Origin: Alcanivoracaceae bacterium
Lineage (GTDB): Bacteria; Pseudomonadota; Gammaproteobacteria; Pseudomonadales; Alcanivoracaceae
Length of the DNA: 64,000 bases
Assembly: GCA_029213045.1 (NCBI GenBank)
Contig: JARGPN010000007.1
Location: forward strand, 124,001-188,000
Reading direction: 5' to 3'
Shown here: piece by piece, positions 17,055 to 25,257 of the stretch
How positions within the stretch are numbered: the stretch's first letter is position 1
Layout: each line of letters starts with the position of its first letter
The notes under the pieces: model-generated
Seen by the model: the letters and a program-made list of their open reading frames with translations, nothing else
Told to the model about the DNA's origin: nothing
Database searches by the model: none
Position numbers and translations under genes: made by a program

Positions 17055-17283
17055 CGTCGTCCTCAATCAGCAGCGGACACCTACGACAGGTCAGCCCACG
17101 GCAAAGCAATAGGATATCGGTAAACATTCACGCATATTTTGGCAACGATGACGCTGATGAATGAGCCAATAGAGTGTAAAAAACTGACAATCGCACCTAA
17201 TTACGCTGCCAGTAGCGTTATAGAAACGTGGAAGGCAGACTAGCTATTCAGTGTTATCAACCAGCGGGAAGACACCAACGAAC

Positions 17284-18222
17284 ATGACAGACGCCGTCGT
17301 TATTAATGAAGTGGGGTTGCGAGATGGCCTGCAAAACCAACCAAAATGGGTCAGCACCTCCGATAAGCTGCGCCTTGCAGAGTCATTAATTGATGCTGGC
17401 GTCCGCTATTTTGAACCGGTCAGCTATGCCCACCCCAAAGCCGTGCCACAAATGGCGGATGCGGCAGAGTTTGCCGCCGTACTGCCTTGGCGCTCTGATC
17501 TGCATTACACCGCGATGGTGCCCAATCTTGTGGGCTACCAGCGCGCCCGTGACAGTGGTTTTCACACCGTTGCATTACTGCTTTCTACTACTGACAGCTT
17601 TAATCAGCGCAACCTGAACATGTCGCGCGATGACGCCTTAACTAGTTGCGTGCAAATCATTGCTCAAGCCAAGCTAGACGGGATTCGCACGCGTGCCTAT
17701 GTCGCGGGCGCATTAGCGTGCCCCTATGACGGCAAGGTCGATACCGGCGTTACCGTCTCGTTAGCAAATCAATTATTTTCAGCGGGTGCTGATGAGGTGG
17801 GCATTGCCGATACCATCGGCGGCGGCCATCCACGGCAGTTACAGCAAGTGTTGCGGCCACTGATTCGTGACGTGGGCGCCGACAAATTATTGGTGCACCT
17901 TCACGACACACGTGGCCTTGCATTAGCGTTGGCATGGAGCGCCGCAGAACTTGGCATTCGCCGATTCGACGCATCCATTGGCGGCCTAGGTGGCTGCCCG
18001 TTTGCGCCGGGAGCCACCGGCAACGTGGCCACGGAAGATCTGGTGTATTTATTCGAGAACGCTGGTTTAAGCACAGGAATATCGCTTGAAGGTTTACGCG
18101 ACAGCGCTGCATTGGCCGCATCCATCACCGACACGGCAGCATCAGGACGAATTTTTTATTGGGCCGACTCGCAACAGCGACGGGGCAAGCCGGTAAACCT
18201 CGACGAACACCTCACGCCCTAA
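17284..18222 (+). CDS. mvaB: Hydroxymethylglutaryl-CoA lyase
   Basis: Cleaves HMG-CoA to acetoacetate and acetyl-CoA, the last step of leucine breakdown. About 312 residues, a TIM barrel: VGLRDGLQNQPKW at the N-terminus (catalytic Arg and Asp), GADEVGIADTIGGGHP, HLHDTRGLALA (metal-binding His pair), and the signature SIGGLGGCPFAPGATGN with the catalytic Cys. ATG 17284 follows GGGAAG at a rather long spacing; a GTG at 17251 is the alternative. It stands alone on the plus strand, not in a leucine-degradation operon, and converges on the next gene with a one-base gap. Confidence 0.92.
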   Translation: MTDAVVINEVGLRDGLQNQPKWVSTSDKLRLAESLIDAGVRYFEPVSYAHPKAVPQMADAAEFAAVLPWRSDLHYTAMVPNLVGYQRARDSGFHTVALLLSTTDSFNQRNLNMSRDDALTSCVQIIAQAKLDGIRTRAYVAGALACPYDGKVDTGVTVSLANQLFSAGADEVGIADTIGGGHPRQLQQVLRPLIRDVGADKLLVHLHDTRGLALALAWSAAELGIRRFDASIGGLGGCPFAPGATGNVATEDLVYLFENAGLSTGISLEGLRDSAALAASITDTAASGRIFYWADSQQRRGKPVNLDEHLTP

Positions 18223-18223
18223 C

Positions 18224-18721
18224 CTAACGGGTTTTTTGCTTCTTTTGTAAGGCACTGATGCGCCGCGAGGCGGCTTTAAGATCGGCTTTGAGCGTCGCAC
18301 GCTTGCGCTGATTAATGGCGCGATTTAAGTCACGGCGCAATCCATCGGCTTCAATTTCTAAGCGCCGCAACTCGGCGCGTTCAGCAAATCCCAAACCTTT
18401 CCTATTCGATTTTGCTGACGCTGCATTGGCGCTCGTGGCGCTACGCTCATTGCGTGGCATTGACTGCAGCACTTTTAATTGTCGGCGCGCCGTATCGCGC
18501 ATCGCCTTGCCATCAATAAACATCGCGTCACCTAGCTCAACGCGGTCAACCACTTCGCCGCAATGAAGATTGCTAAACACCGGTTCGCCATGCTCACCAA
18601 GACATTGGTGGATCACCGATGAGAACGCGTTATTCACCACAACCGTACATAGCACGATCGTCGAAATCGTCATGCACAATAGGCGTATTAATTTTCTGAT
18701 ACGAAATACAAAGAGTCCCAT
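18224..18721 (-). CDS. Secreted or anchored coiled-coil protein with DUF4124-like N-terminus
   Basis: 165 residues, function unknown. A hydrophobic segment (about 13-33) may be an uncleaved anchor or a signal peptide. The following SVIHQCLGEHGEPVFSNLHC resembles the DUF4124 motif, a short envelope domain with two Cys that could form a disulfide. The C-terminal 60 residues are highly charged helix (RAELRRLEIEADGLRRDLNR) typical of a coiled coil. GGAGGAC precedes ATG 18721. The domain call rests on pattern similarity only. Confidence 0.7.
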   Translation of the reverse strand: MGLFVFRIRKLIRLLCMTISTIVLCTVVVNNAFSSVIHQCLGEHGEPVFSNLHCGEVVDRVELGDAMFIDGKAMRDTARRQLKVLQSMPRNERSATSANAASAKSNRKGLGFAERAELRRLEIEADGLRRDLNRAINQRKRATLKADLKAASRRISALQKKQKTR

Positions 18722-18807
18722 GGTCTGTCCTCCGAAGTTGGCAGAACAGACTAAAAGGTGAGGAGAAAAGTAGGAGTAGGCTTCTGCGCTGAATCGATGT
18801 CAGCGCG

Positions 18808-19191
18808 TCAGTGCTGGGAAGGTGCGCGCAACACGTACTTGGATGTCAGCCGCTCAATGGCAACCCCGGATAATGCACCCAACGCGTTGGCGAGCATATC
18901 CCACCAATCCGGATGCCGCGTGGTGGTCAGCAATGCCTGGCCGATTTCCGCCGCACCGCCACACGTGACCGCAACCGCCCACATCCATGGCCACGCAGCA
19001 CGCGGCCAGCCGCGACATAGCAAATAGGCGATCACCGCATAGGAAACAAAATGCTCAAGCTTATCCGCGTGAGCAAAACGTAGCGGGCGAAAATCTATGG
19101 ACGGCCATAAGCTCGCCGCCCATACGACGGCAATCACTATGACCGCTAAGATTCGCCAATGTGTTGGCGTCATTCGTTTAAGTACTGTCAC
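18808..19191 (-). CDS. VanZ-like membrane protein
   Basis: 127 residues with about four TM segments. HADKLEHFVSYAVIAYLLC and GGAAEIGQALL are the conserved VanZ-family elements, followed by WWDMLANALGALSG. VanZ-like proteins are small integral membrane proteins of mostly unknown role, some linked to glycopeptide tolerance. The start is GTG 19191, with GGAAAA upstream; ATG 19173 is the alternative. Nothing nearby suggests antibiotic resistance. Confidence 0.8.
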   Translation of the reverse strand: MTVLKRMTPTHWRILAVIVIAVVWAASLWPSIDFRPLRFAHADKLEHFVSYAVIAYLLCRGWPRAAWPWMWAVAVTCGGAAEIGQALLTTTRHPDWWDMLANALGALSGVAIERLTSKYVLRAPSQH

Positions 19192-19246
19192 GCATTTTCC
19201 AAATTCGGTAGAACGAAATAAGAACGTCTATGAAAGAGAAAGTTCA

Positions 19247-21121
19247 TCAACGCTTATCACCACGTAGCCGCTGCACTGCATCCTGCAACCCCGCCGCACT
19301 CACATTTTCCGGCGGAACGATTTCACCTGCCACTAATTCTACCCGAGACCAGAACCGTTTCGGCGCCGTACTCAATGCCGGGCCGCCTTTGTGGCTAAAG
19401 TAACTGCCCCACAAACCGCGCAGCGCTAACGGCACAACCGGCAAGGGGTTTGTCGCGATGATTTTTTCAATGCCATTTTTAAACTCTGCAATGTCACCGT
19501 CAGTGGTGAGCTTCCCCTCAGGGAAGATGCACACAATCTCGCCTGCATCCAGCTCTTCTTTCACCCGTGCAAAGGCACGTTGATAAATATCCGGATTCCG
19601 TGCCTTGGAATCTATCGGAATCGCTTTGCCTTTACGAAAAATATAGTTCAGCACGGGCATATCATAAATGGGCTTGAACATAACAAACCGTACCGGCCGT
19701 CGTATTGCCCCGGCCATAATCAGCGCATCAACATAACTCACATGGTTACACACCAACACACAGCCGCCTTCGTCAGGAATTCGGTCTAAGCCTTCGTGCG
19801 TTACACGATAGATTGTGTGCGTGAGCATCCAAATGATCAGGCGAATCAAGAATTCTGGCACCACGCTGTAGATATAGACCGCGACGATAATATTGGCCAG
19901 CGCTAGCACTAAAAAGAACTGCGGAATGGTCAGCTCTAAAATACCGACCAGCACAATGCCGGTTGCTGCAGAGAGCACCATCAGTAGCGCATTCAAAATA
20001 TTGTTCGCTGCTATCACGCGCGATAAGTAACGCGGATCTGAGCGCTGCTGGATAAAAGCGAATAACGGCACAATGTAAAAGCCGCCAAAAACACCAACGC
20101 CCAATAGATCTAGTGCAATCCGCAAGCCGCCCTGAGATGCCATAAAGGCGCTGATGCCAACGTCCGTGGCGGCGGTTAATCCTTGATAAGAAAAGTACAG
20201 ATCGATGCCACACAAACTTAAACCGATAGAACCCAGCGGCACCAAGCCAAGCTCGACTCGCCGGCCCGACATTTTTTCACATAGGAACGAGCCGAGGCCA
20301 ATGCCGACGGAAAACGTCGCCAGCAAGAAAGCATATAAACCATCGGTGCCATGCAGATAATTATCCACATAGACTTTTAATTGCGTTGTGTATGCCGCGC
20401 CGAGGAACCAAAACCAAGAAATGCCGAGCACGCTTATCCAGACGGATTTCACTTCCCGCGCATTACCAATAATGCGGCCCGTTTCGCGAAATAAATTCCA
20501 ATCCATCTTTAAGGTTGGCTCGGCCGGAGCGGCTGCCGGAATACGTCGCGCGCTTAGGTAGCCTAGTATGGCCAAGCCGATGACTGCCGCAGGTGCAACC
20601 CAACTACCGATACCGTCCATTTTTAAAATAACGCCCGCCACTGAGCCGAGCAAGATAGCTAGAAAAGTTCCCATTTCAACCAGCGCATTGCCGGATACAA
20701 GTTCTTTATTAGAAAGATGCTGCGGAATAATGGAATATTTAATTGGACCAAAGAAGGTGGACTGTAGGCCCATGCAAAAAAGTACCGCTAAAAGGAAATA
20801 GACCGCATTGAAGTAAAACCCTATAGCTCCCGCAGACATAATTAATATTTCGGCAAACTTAATCCGCCGTAACAACATGGATTTTTCATATTTATCGGCC
20901 AGTTGCCCCGACAGCGCGGAAAACAAAAAGAAGGGCAGAATAAAGAGGGCCAACCCAACATTGTTGAGCGTGTTGACACTGACACCCGTAACAACGCCGG
21001 TGGCGATCAATAAAATTAGCGCCTGGCGAAATACATTGTCATTGAATGCGCCGAGAAATTGTGTAAAGAAAAAAGGCGCGAATCGCTTTGATGTCATTAA
21101 CTCTGTCAGAGACGCTTTCAT
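19247..21121 (-). CDS. MFS transporter fused to a PlsC-type acyltransferase
   Basis: 624 residues. The first 410 or so form a 12-TM major facilitator domain like the lysophospholipid transporter LplT (FFFTQFLGAFNDNVFRQAL is its characteristic start). Residues about 425-600 are a PlsC domain with NHVSYVDA (the HxxxxD catalytic motif) and FPEGKLTTDG. Together they would flip and re-acylate lysophospholipids at the inner membrane. In the three-part versions of this family an acyl-ACP synthetase (AMP-binding) domain follows; here the protein stops after PlsC. It lies 52 bases downstream of a TetR gene on the same strand. Confidence 0.9.
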   Translation of the reverse strand: MKASLTELMTSKRFAPFFFTQFLGAFNDNVFRQALILLIATGVVTGVSVNTLNNVGLALFILPFFLFSALSGQLADKYEKSMLLRRIKFAEILIMSAGAIGFYFNAVYFLLAVLFCMGLQSTFFGPIKYSIIPQHLSNKELVSGNALVEMGTFLAILLGSVAGVILKMDGIGSWVAPAAVIGLAILGYLSARRIPAAAPAEPTLKMDWNLFRETGRIIGNAREVKSVWISVLGISWFWFLGAAYTTQLKVYVDNYLHGTDGLYAFLLATFSVGIGLGSFLCEKMSGRRVELGLVPLGSIGLSLCGIDLYFSYQGLTAATDVGISAFMASQGGLRIALDLLGVGVFGGFYIVPLFAFIQQRSDPRYLSRVIAANNILNALLMVLSAATGIVLVGILELTIPQFFLVLALANIIVAVYIYSVVPEFLIRLIIWMLTHTIYRVTHEGLDRIPDEGGCVLVCNHVSYVDALIMAGAIRRPVRFVMFKPIYDMPVLNYIFRKGKAIPIDSKARNPDIYQRAFARVKEELDAGEIVCIFPEGKLTTDGDIAEFKNGIEKIIATNPLPVVPLALRGLWGSYFSHKGGPALSTAPKRFWSRVELVAGEIVPPENVSAAGLQDAVQRLRGDKR

Positions 21122-21173
21122 GCTGATCCTTTATCTGAAGTTTTTCGGCATCTACGCTACATATCAGCCATTG

Positions 21174-21776
21174 TTATTTTTCTAACGTCCAACCAAGCAA
21201 ATAATGTCGCACTAATGATTCGACAATTTTCGGCGCTTGCACCGGCCCACCAACGTCGAGCTTTCCGGTGACCGCGAGCAAACACACTCCGTGCACGGCG
21301 CTCCAAATTGATCGCGCCGCCAAGGTAACGTCCTTGGAGCTTTTTTCCGGCGCCAGTAACGCCAGCTGTTGTTCGACTAATTCAAACAACGTATCTGTTT
21401 GATGCTGATACCACGAAGGCACCGGCACATCATTGCGCATTGCATGTTCGAAGAGTAACTGCCAACGACGACTGTTTTGTTGCGCCAACGCCAAGTATTG
21501 ACTTGCCATTGCCAGCACTGCATTGATTGGCTTTTTGCGCTGAATAGCCTGTCGCAACGTATCGGTCAGCATCATGACGGTACGGGCGTTGGCCTGCAAA
21601 ATTAAATCGTCAATGTTTTCAAATAGGTGATAGAGCATGCCCGGCGCGTAGCCAATTTCGTGAGCCACTTTTCGCGCGCTCACAATGTGTGGGCCGTCGC
21701 GCTCGGCAATACGCTGCACTGCGTCGAGGGCAAGCTCGCGTAGCGCTTCTTTAGAGTGTTGGTTTCTTCTGGCCAT
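21174..21776 (-). CDS. TetR/AcrR-family regulator (WHG-domain type)
   Basis: 200 residues. The helix-turn-helix (LALDAVQRIAERDGPHIVSA, then VAHEIGYAPGMLYHLF) is followed by a C-terminal domain with the WSAVHGVCLLAVTGKL stretch of the WHG subgroup. It probably regulates the MFS-acyltransferase gene directly downstream (52-base gap) and itself. Three GTTCAATA repeats and a GGTAAC/GTTACC inverted repeat lie just upstream of its start. No strong ribosome site is visible before ATG 21776. Confidence 0.87.
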   Translation of the reverse strand: MARRNQHSKEALRELALDAVQRIAERDGPHIVSARKVAHEIGYAPGMLYHLFENIDDLILQANARTVMMLTDTLRQAIQRKKPINAVLAMASQYLALAQQNSRRWQLLFEHAMRNDVPVPSWYQHQTDTLFELVEQQLALLAPEKSSKDVTLAARSIWSAVHGVCLLAVTGKLDVGGPVQAPKIVESLVRHYLLGWTLEK

Positions 21777-21840
21777 GATTTAACCCGTAACGTGTCGCGC
21801 ACCGCTTTCACTCGGGTGATTGAGCAAAGCACTAAACACT

Positions 21841-21928
21841 GTTCAATAAACTCACCGCGATCTTCCCACCCAACTAAACAGCGTTCAATAGGGTAACCGT
21901 TACCAATTTCGACAGGGGGTGTTCAATA
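21841..21928. repeat. Three phased GTTCAATA direct repeats with an inverted repeat
   Basis: GTTCAATA occurs at 21841-21848, 21883-21890 and 21921-21928, spaced 42 and 38 bases, close to whole helical turns. GGTAAC-C-GTTACC at 21892-21904 is a perfect inverted repeat between copies 2 and 3. They lie in the 164-base region upstream of the TetR gene, so they may be operator half-sites. Confidence 0.5.
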
Positions 21929-21940
21929 ACAAGCAGGCGC

Positions 21941-22540
21941 TTAGCGCATCCTAATCAGCACGGCCGGATTGCCCGCCACCACCGCGCCGGCGGGCACTGA
22001 TTTGGTCACCACCGAGCCCATGCCAACGATGGCGCCATCGCCGATTTGAACACCGTCGACGATGCCAACATTGGCACCGATCCACACGTCTGCGCCAATG
22101 CGGATACCCTTCGAGGTGATCGGCTGCTCACGCACCAACTCGCCAGCGGACGTTCCATGGTTAAAGGCATAAAAAGTACAACGCGCCGCGATGCGGGTAT
22201 TCGCGCCGATGTCGATGCCGGCGCTGCCGCCGTCCATGGTGACGCCATGATTGATCGACACCGCATTGCCCAAGCGGATCGGCCCGTGCAGGAAGCAGTC
22301 AGCGGCGATCAAGCACCCGCTGCCCAGCACGATATCGCGCCCTGGTTCCGCAAACAGATTGGCGAGCGGCGACACAAAACTTTCCGGGCCAATCTGCACG
22401 GTTTCCATGGTCATCAAGTGTGCCTGAACATCGGTTTGCCATTGCTGCGCCCACTCTCGGTGTACCGGCTTCAAGGTGGCGTATAGCCAAGGCATATAGC
22501 TCAATCGGCGCTTGTGTTGTTCGCGGTATTGGTCAGACAT
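21941..22540 (-). CDS. Hexapeptide-repeat O-acetyltransferase (maltose/galactoside acetyltransferase-like)
   Basis: 199 residues, the left-handed beta-helix fold. Successive hexapeptide turns are visible ([68 protein letters not shown]), ending with AGNPAVLIR, as in LacA/Maa/NodL enzymes. It would transfer acetyl from acetyl-CoA to a sugar or similar hydroxyl. FYAFNHGTS holds a candidate catalytic His. The N-terminal 45 residues are helical and unusually long for LacA. The acceptor is unknown. It is monocistronic on the minus strand. Confidence 0.85.
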   Translation of the reverse strand: MSDQYREQHKRRLSYMPWLYATLKPVHREWAQQWQTDVQAHLMTMETVQIGPESFVSPLANLFAEPGRDIVLGSGCLIAADCFLHGPIRLGNAVSINHGVTMDGGSAGIDIGANTRIAARCTFYAFNHGTSAGELVREQPITSKGIRIGADVWIGANVGIVDGVQIGDGAIVGMGSVVTKSVPAGAVVAGNPAVLIRMR

Positions 22541-22692
22541 CGGAAGCGTTCATGGCATAAAATGTAAGGGTAGGGCAGCGCCGCTCAACTTGCATCCTTG
22601 CATTGCATCCGTACCCTGCATTAGCTTCCTGCACACGCTGCCTGCTTTTCATCAGCGAAAGCTTGCCCGCATAACACCTAACGGAGAACCCG

Positions 22693-23415
22693 ATGCGAAA
22701 AATCGCCGCTATATTAGTCGTCAGCGCCCTAAGTGGATGCGCACAAATGGAAGGCATGATGCCGTGGATTCAGACCGGCGCAAAAACCGCGAGCAGCATG
22801 GGGTATGGTGACCAAAAGCAGGTTGGCGACGCCATTAAGCAAGCGCTCGAATTAGGTAGCGAACGGGCCAGCGCCGAATTGTCAGCCACCGGCGGCTATA
22901 GCAATTCAAGTTATCGCCTGTCGCTGCCAGCGTCCTTGGAGCCGGTGACATCAACCCTGCGCCAATACGGCATGGGTAAGTATGTTGATCAAGCCGAAGC
23001 AACCATGAACACCGCCGCCGAGCAGGCCGCTGCTGAATCGTTGCCGGTCTTTAAAAGTGCGATTAGCAATATGAGCGTCGAAGATGCTCTCGGCATTGTC
23101 ACCGGTGATCAAACTGCGGCAACGTCTTACTTTCGCGGCCAGACCGAACAAAGCCTGCGCAGTCGCTACGCGCCGATTGTGCAAGAAAACCTGAAAAAAA
23201 CCGGCTTTTATGATCACTACACGTCGCTGCTTTCCGTCTACGACAAGTTACCCCTAACGAATAAGCCGAACCTCAATGCAGAGGATTACATCATCGACCA
23301 AAGCCTGAATGCGTTGTACGACCGTATGGGTAAAGAGGAAGCACTGATTCGCCGTGACCCCGTTGGCCGAGGCACCGCGTTGATTAGCGCCGTATTTGGC
23401 AGCAACCCGCAATAA
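22693..23415 (+). CDS. DUF4197-family lipoprotein
   Basis: 240 residues. The signal peptide ends in SALSGC, a lipobox, so it is a predicted lipoprotein. The mature part matches the DUF4197 pattern: QVGDAIKQALELGSERA, LPASLEPVTSTLRQYGMGKYVD, NMSVEDALGIVTGDQTAATSYF, and LNALYDRMGKEEALIRRDPV. The family is widespread in Proteobacteria and of unknown function. CGGAGAA lies a few bases before ATG 22693. It converges on tag. Confidence 0.85.
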   Translation: MRKIAAILVVSALSGCAQMEGMMPWIQTGAKTASSMGYGDQKQVGDAIKQALELGSERASAELSATGGYSNSSYRLSLPASLEPVTSTLRQYGMGKYVDQAEATMNTAAEQAAAESLPVFKSAISNMSVEDALGIVTGDQTAATSYFRGQTEQSLRSRYAPIVQENLKKTGFYDHYTSLLSVYDKLPLTNKPNLNAEDYIIDQSLNALYDRMGKEEALIRRDPVGRGTALISAVFGSNPQ

Positions 23416-23484
23416 CCCACGTATCGCCACTAGCCCGTGCGGCGGCTTGCTGCCGCGCGGTGCTTTGACGTTGAGCGTTCCCTC

Positions 23485-24063
23485 TTAGCTAAGCGCCGCA
23501 CAATGTGCGTGTCGGTAACATCCCACCAAATGATCGTTCACCATGCCAGTGGCCTGCATATGGGCATAGACAATCGTTGGCCCAACAAAACGAAAACCAC
23601 GCTTCTTCAAATCTTTACTTAAGGCTTCTGCAATAGGAGTGCTCGCGGGAACGTCTTTCATGCTCTCGAAATGATTGATGATCGGGCGACCATCGACAAA
23701 ATCCCACATATACCGATCGAAGCTACCGAACTGCGCCTGCACCTCTAAGAAGGCCCGCGCGTTACTTACCGCCGACTGCACCTTTAAACGATTGCGAATA
23801 ATGCCGGGGTTTTGCAGGAGCTTCTCAACGCGCTTGTCTGTGTAGCGCGCGATTTTCGTTGCATCAAAGCCATCAAACGCCGCGCGGTAGTTCTCTCGTT
23901 TGCGCAGCACCGTGATCCAGCTGAGGCCCGCTTGCGCGCCCTCTAGCAGCAAAAACTCAAATAACGTGGTGTCGTCATGCACCGGCACCCCCCACACATT
24001 ATCGTGATAATCCTGGTACAGCGGATCGTTACCACACCAGGGGCATCGTTGCTGGCTCATCAT
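23485..24063 (-). CDS. tag: DNA-3-methyladenine glycosylase I
   Basis: 192 residues, the expected length. It removes 3-methyladenine from alkylated DNA. RCPWCGNDPLYQDYHDNVWG and LLLEGAQAGLSWITVLRKRE match E. coli Tag closely, and the zinc site (Cys and His near the N-terminus; H and C in AHMQATGMVNDHLVGC near the C-terminus) is intact. GAGGGAA precedes two adjacent ATGs; 24060 is equally possible. Its place next to glyQ is the same as in Pseudomonas. Confidence 0.94.
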   Translation of the reverse strand: MMSQQRCPWCGNDPLYQDYHDNVWGVPVHDDTTLFEFLLLEGAQAGLSWITVLRKRENYRAAFDGFDATKIARYTDKRVEKLLQNPGIIRNRLKVQSAVSNARAFLEVQAQFGSFDRYMWDFVDGRPIINHFESMKDVPASTPIAEALSKDLKKRGFRFVGPTIVYAHMQATGMVNDHLVGCYRHAHCAALS

Positions 24064-24270
24064 ATTCCCTCATTTATTGCCGCGCGGCCGCGTTCTTCTG
24101 CCGCAAGACACGGCGAATGCGACCTGTTACCCGCACACATTTAGTTTAGTATCGAACGCCCAGCTGACGGGGAAATGTCAGCATCTACAACAGCCTGTGC
24201 TAAAGGCTGCTCAGATAGGCGTGAGCCGCTATACTACGGCGTTTTTAAGACGGACGAATCCGGGATTTAT

Positions 24271-25257
24271 ATGAGTATTAACCAGACACCGGCCACTTTT
24301 CAGGATCTTATTTTGGTTCTGCAACAGTATTGGGCGGAGCAGGGCTGTGTGATCATTCAGCCACTGGACATGGAAGTTGGCGCAGGCACCTTTCATCCAG
24401 CCACTTTTTTGCGCGCCATTGGGCCAGAAATCTGGAACAGCGCGTACGTGCAGCCATCCCGTCGTCCTACTGATGGCCGATACGGTGAAAACCCAAATCG
24501 CCTGCAACATTATTACCAGTTCCAGGTGGTGTTAAAGCCATCGCCGGACAATATCCAAGATTTATATTTAGAATCCCTGCGCCGTTTGGGCGTTGACACG
24601 TCGATCCATGATATTCGCTTTGTCGAAGACAACTGGGAATCACCAACACTCGGTGCTTGGGGGCTCGGCTGGGAAGTGTGGCTCAACGGTATGGAAGTCA
24701 CGCAGTTCACCTATTTCCAACAAGTTGGCGGCATTAACTGCTACCCGGTTACCGGCGAGATCACCTACGGCCTTGAGCGCATCGCGATGTATTTGCAGGG
24801 CGTCGATTCCGTTTACGATTTGATCTGGTCCGACGGCCCATTCGGCAAAGTCACTTACGGCGATGTGTTCCATCAAAACGAAGTGGAAATGTCGACGTTT
24901 AACTTTGAGCACGCGAACACCGACATGCTGTTCCGCCAGTTCGATGACTACGAACGCGAAAGCAAAAATTTGATCAGTGCTGGTTTGCCATTGCCTGCAT
25001 ATGAATACGTATTAAAAGCGTCGCACACCTTCAATTTATTGGATGCACGTAAAGCCATTTCGGTGACCGAGCGTCAGCGTTTTATTTTACGCGTGCGCGA
25101 ACTCGCCCGTGCCGTCGCGGAGACCTATTTCAACAGCCGCCGCAACGCAGGGTTCCCATTAGCGCAGGACGATATTCGCGAAGAAGTGCTGCAGCAACTC
25201 GCACAGCTTGATGAAAAGCAAAAATCCAGCGACAAGAAAAAGAAGGGGGCGAAGTAA
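24271..25257 (+). CDS. glyQ: Glycine--tRNA ligase alpha subunit
   Basis: 328 residues, class II aminoacyl-tRNA synthetase catalytic subunit of the heterotetrameric bacterial enzyme. It starts [20 protein letters not shown] and shows motif 2 ([20 protein letters not shown]) and motif 3 ([12 protein letters not shown]), all typical. ATG 24271 is chosen since the conserved sequence begins there; the frame remains open upstream to 24175. TATACT at 24230-24235 is a possible -10 element. glyS follows with a one-base overlap. Confidence 0.97.
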   Translation: MSINQTPATFQDLILVLQQYWAEQGCVIIQPLDMEVGAGTFHPATFLRAIGPEIWNSAYVQPSRRPTDGRYGENPNRLQHYYQFQVVLKPSPDNIQDLYLESLRRLGVDTSIHDIRFVEDNWESPTLGAWGLGWEVWLNGMEVTQFTYFQQVGGINCYPVTGEITYGLERIAMYLQGVDSVYDLIWSDGPFGKVTYGDVFHQNEVEMSTFNFEHANTDMLFRQFDDYERESKNLISAGLPLPAYEYVLKASHTFNLLDARKAISVTERQRFILRVRELARAVAETYFNSRRNAGFPLAQDDIREEVLQQLAQLDEKQKSSDKKKKGAK

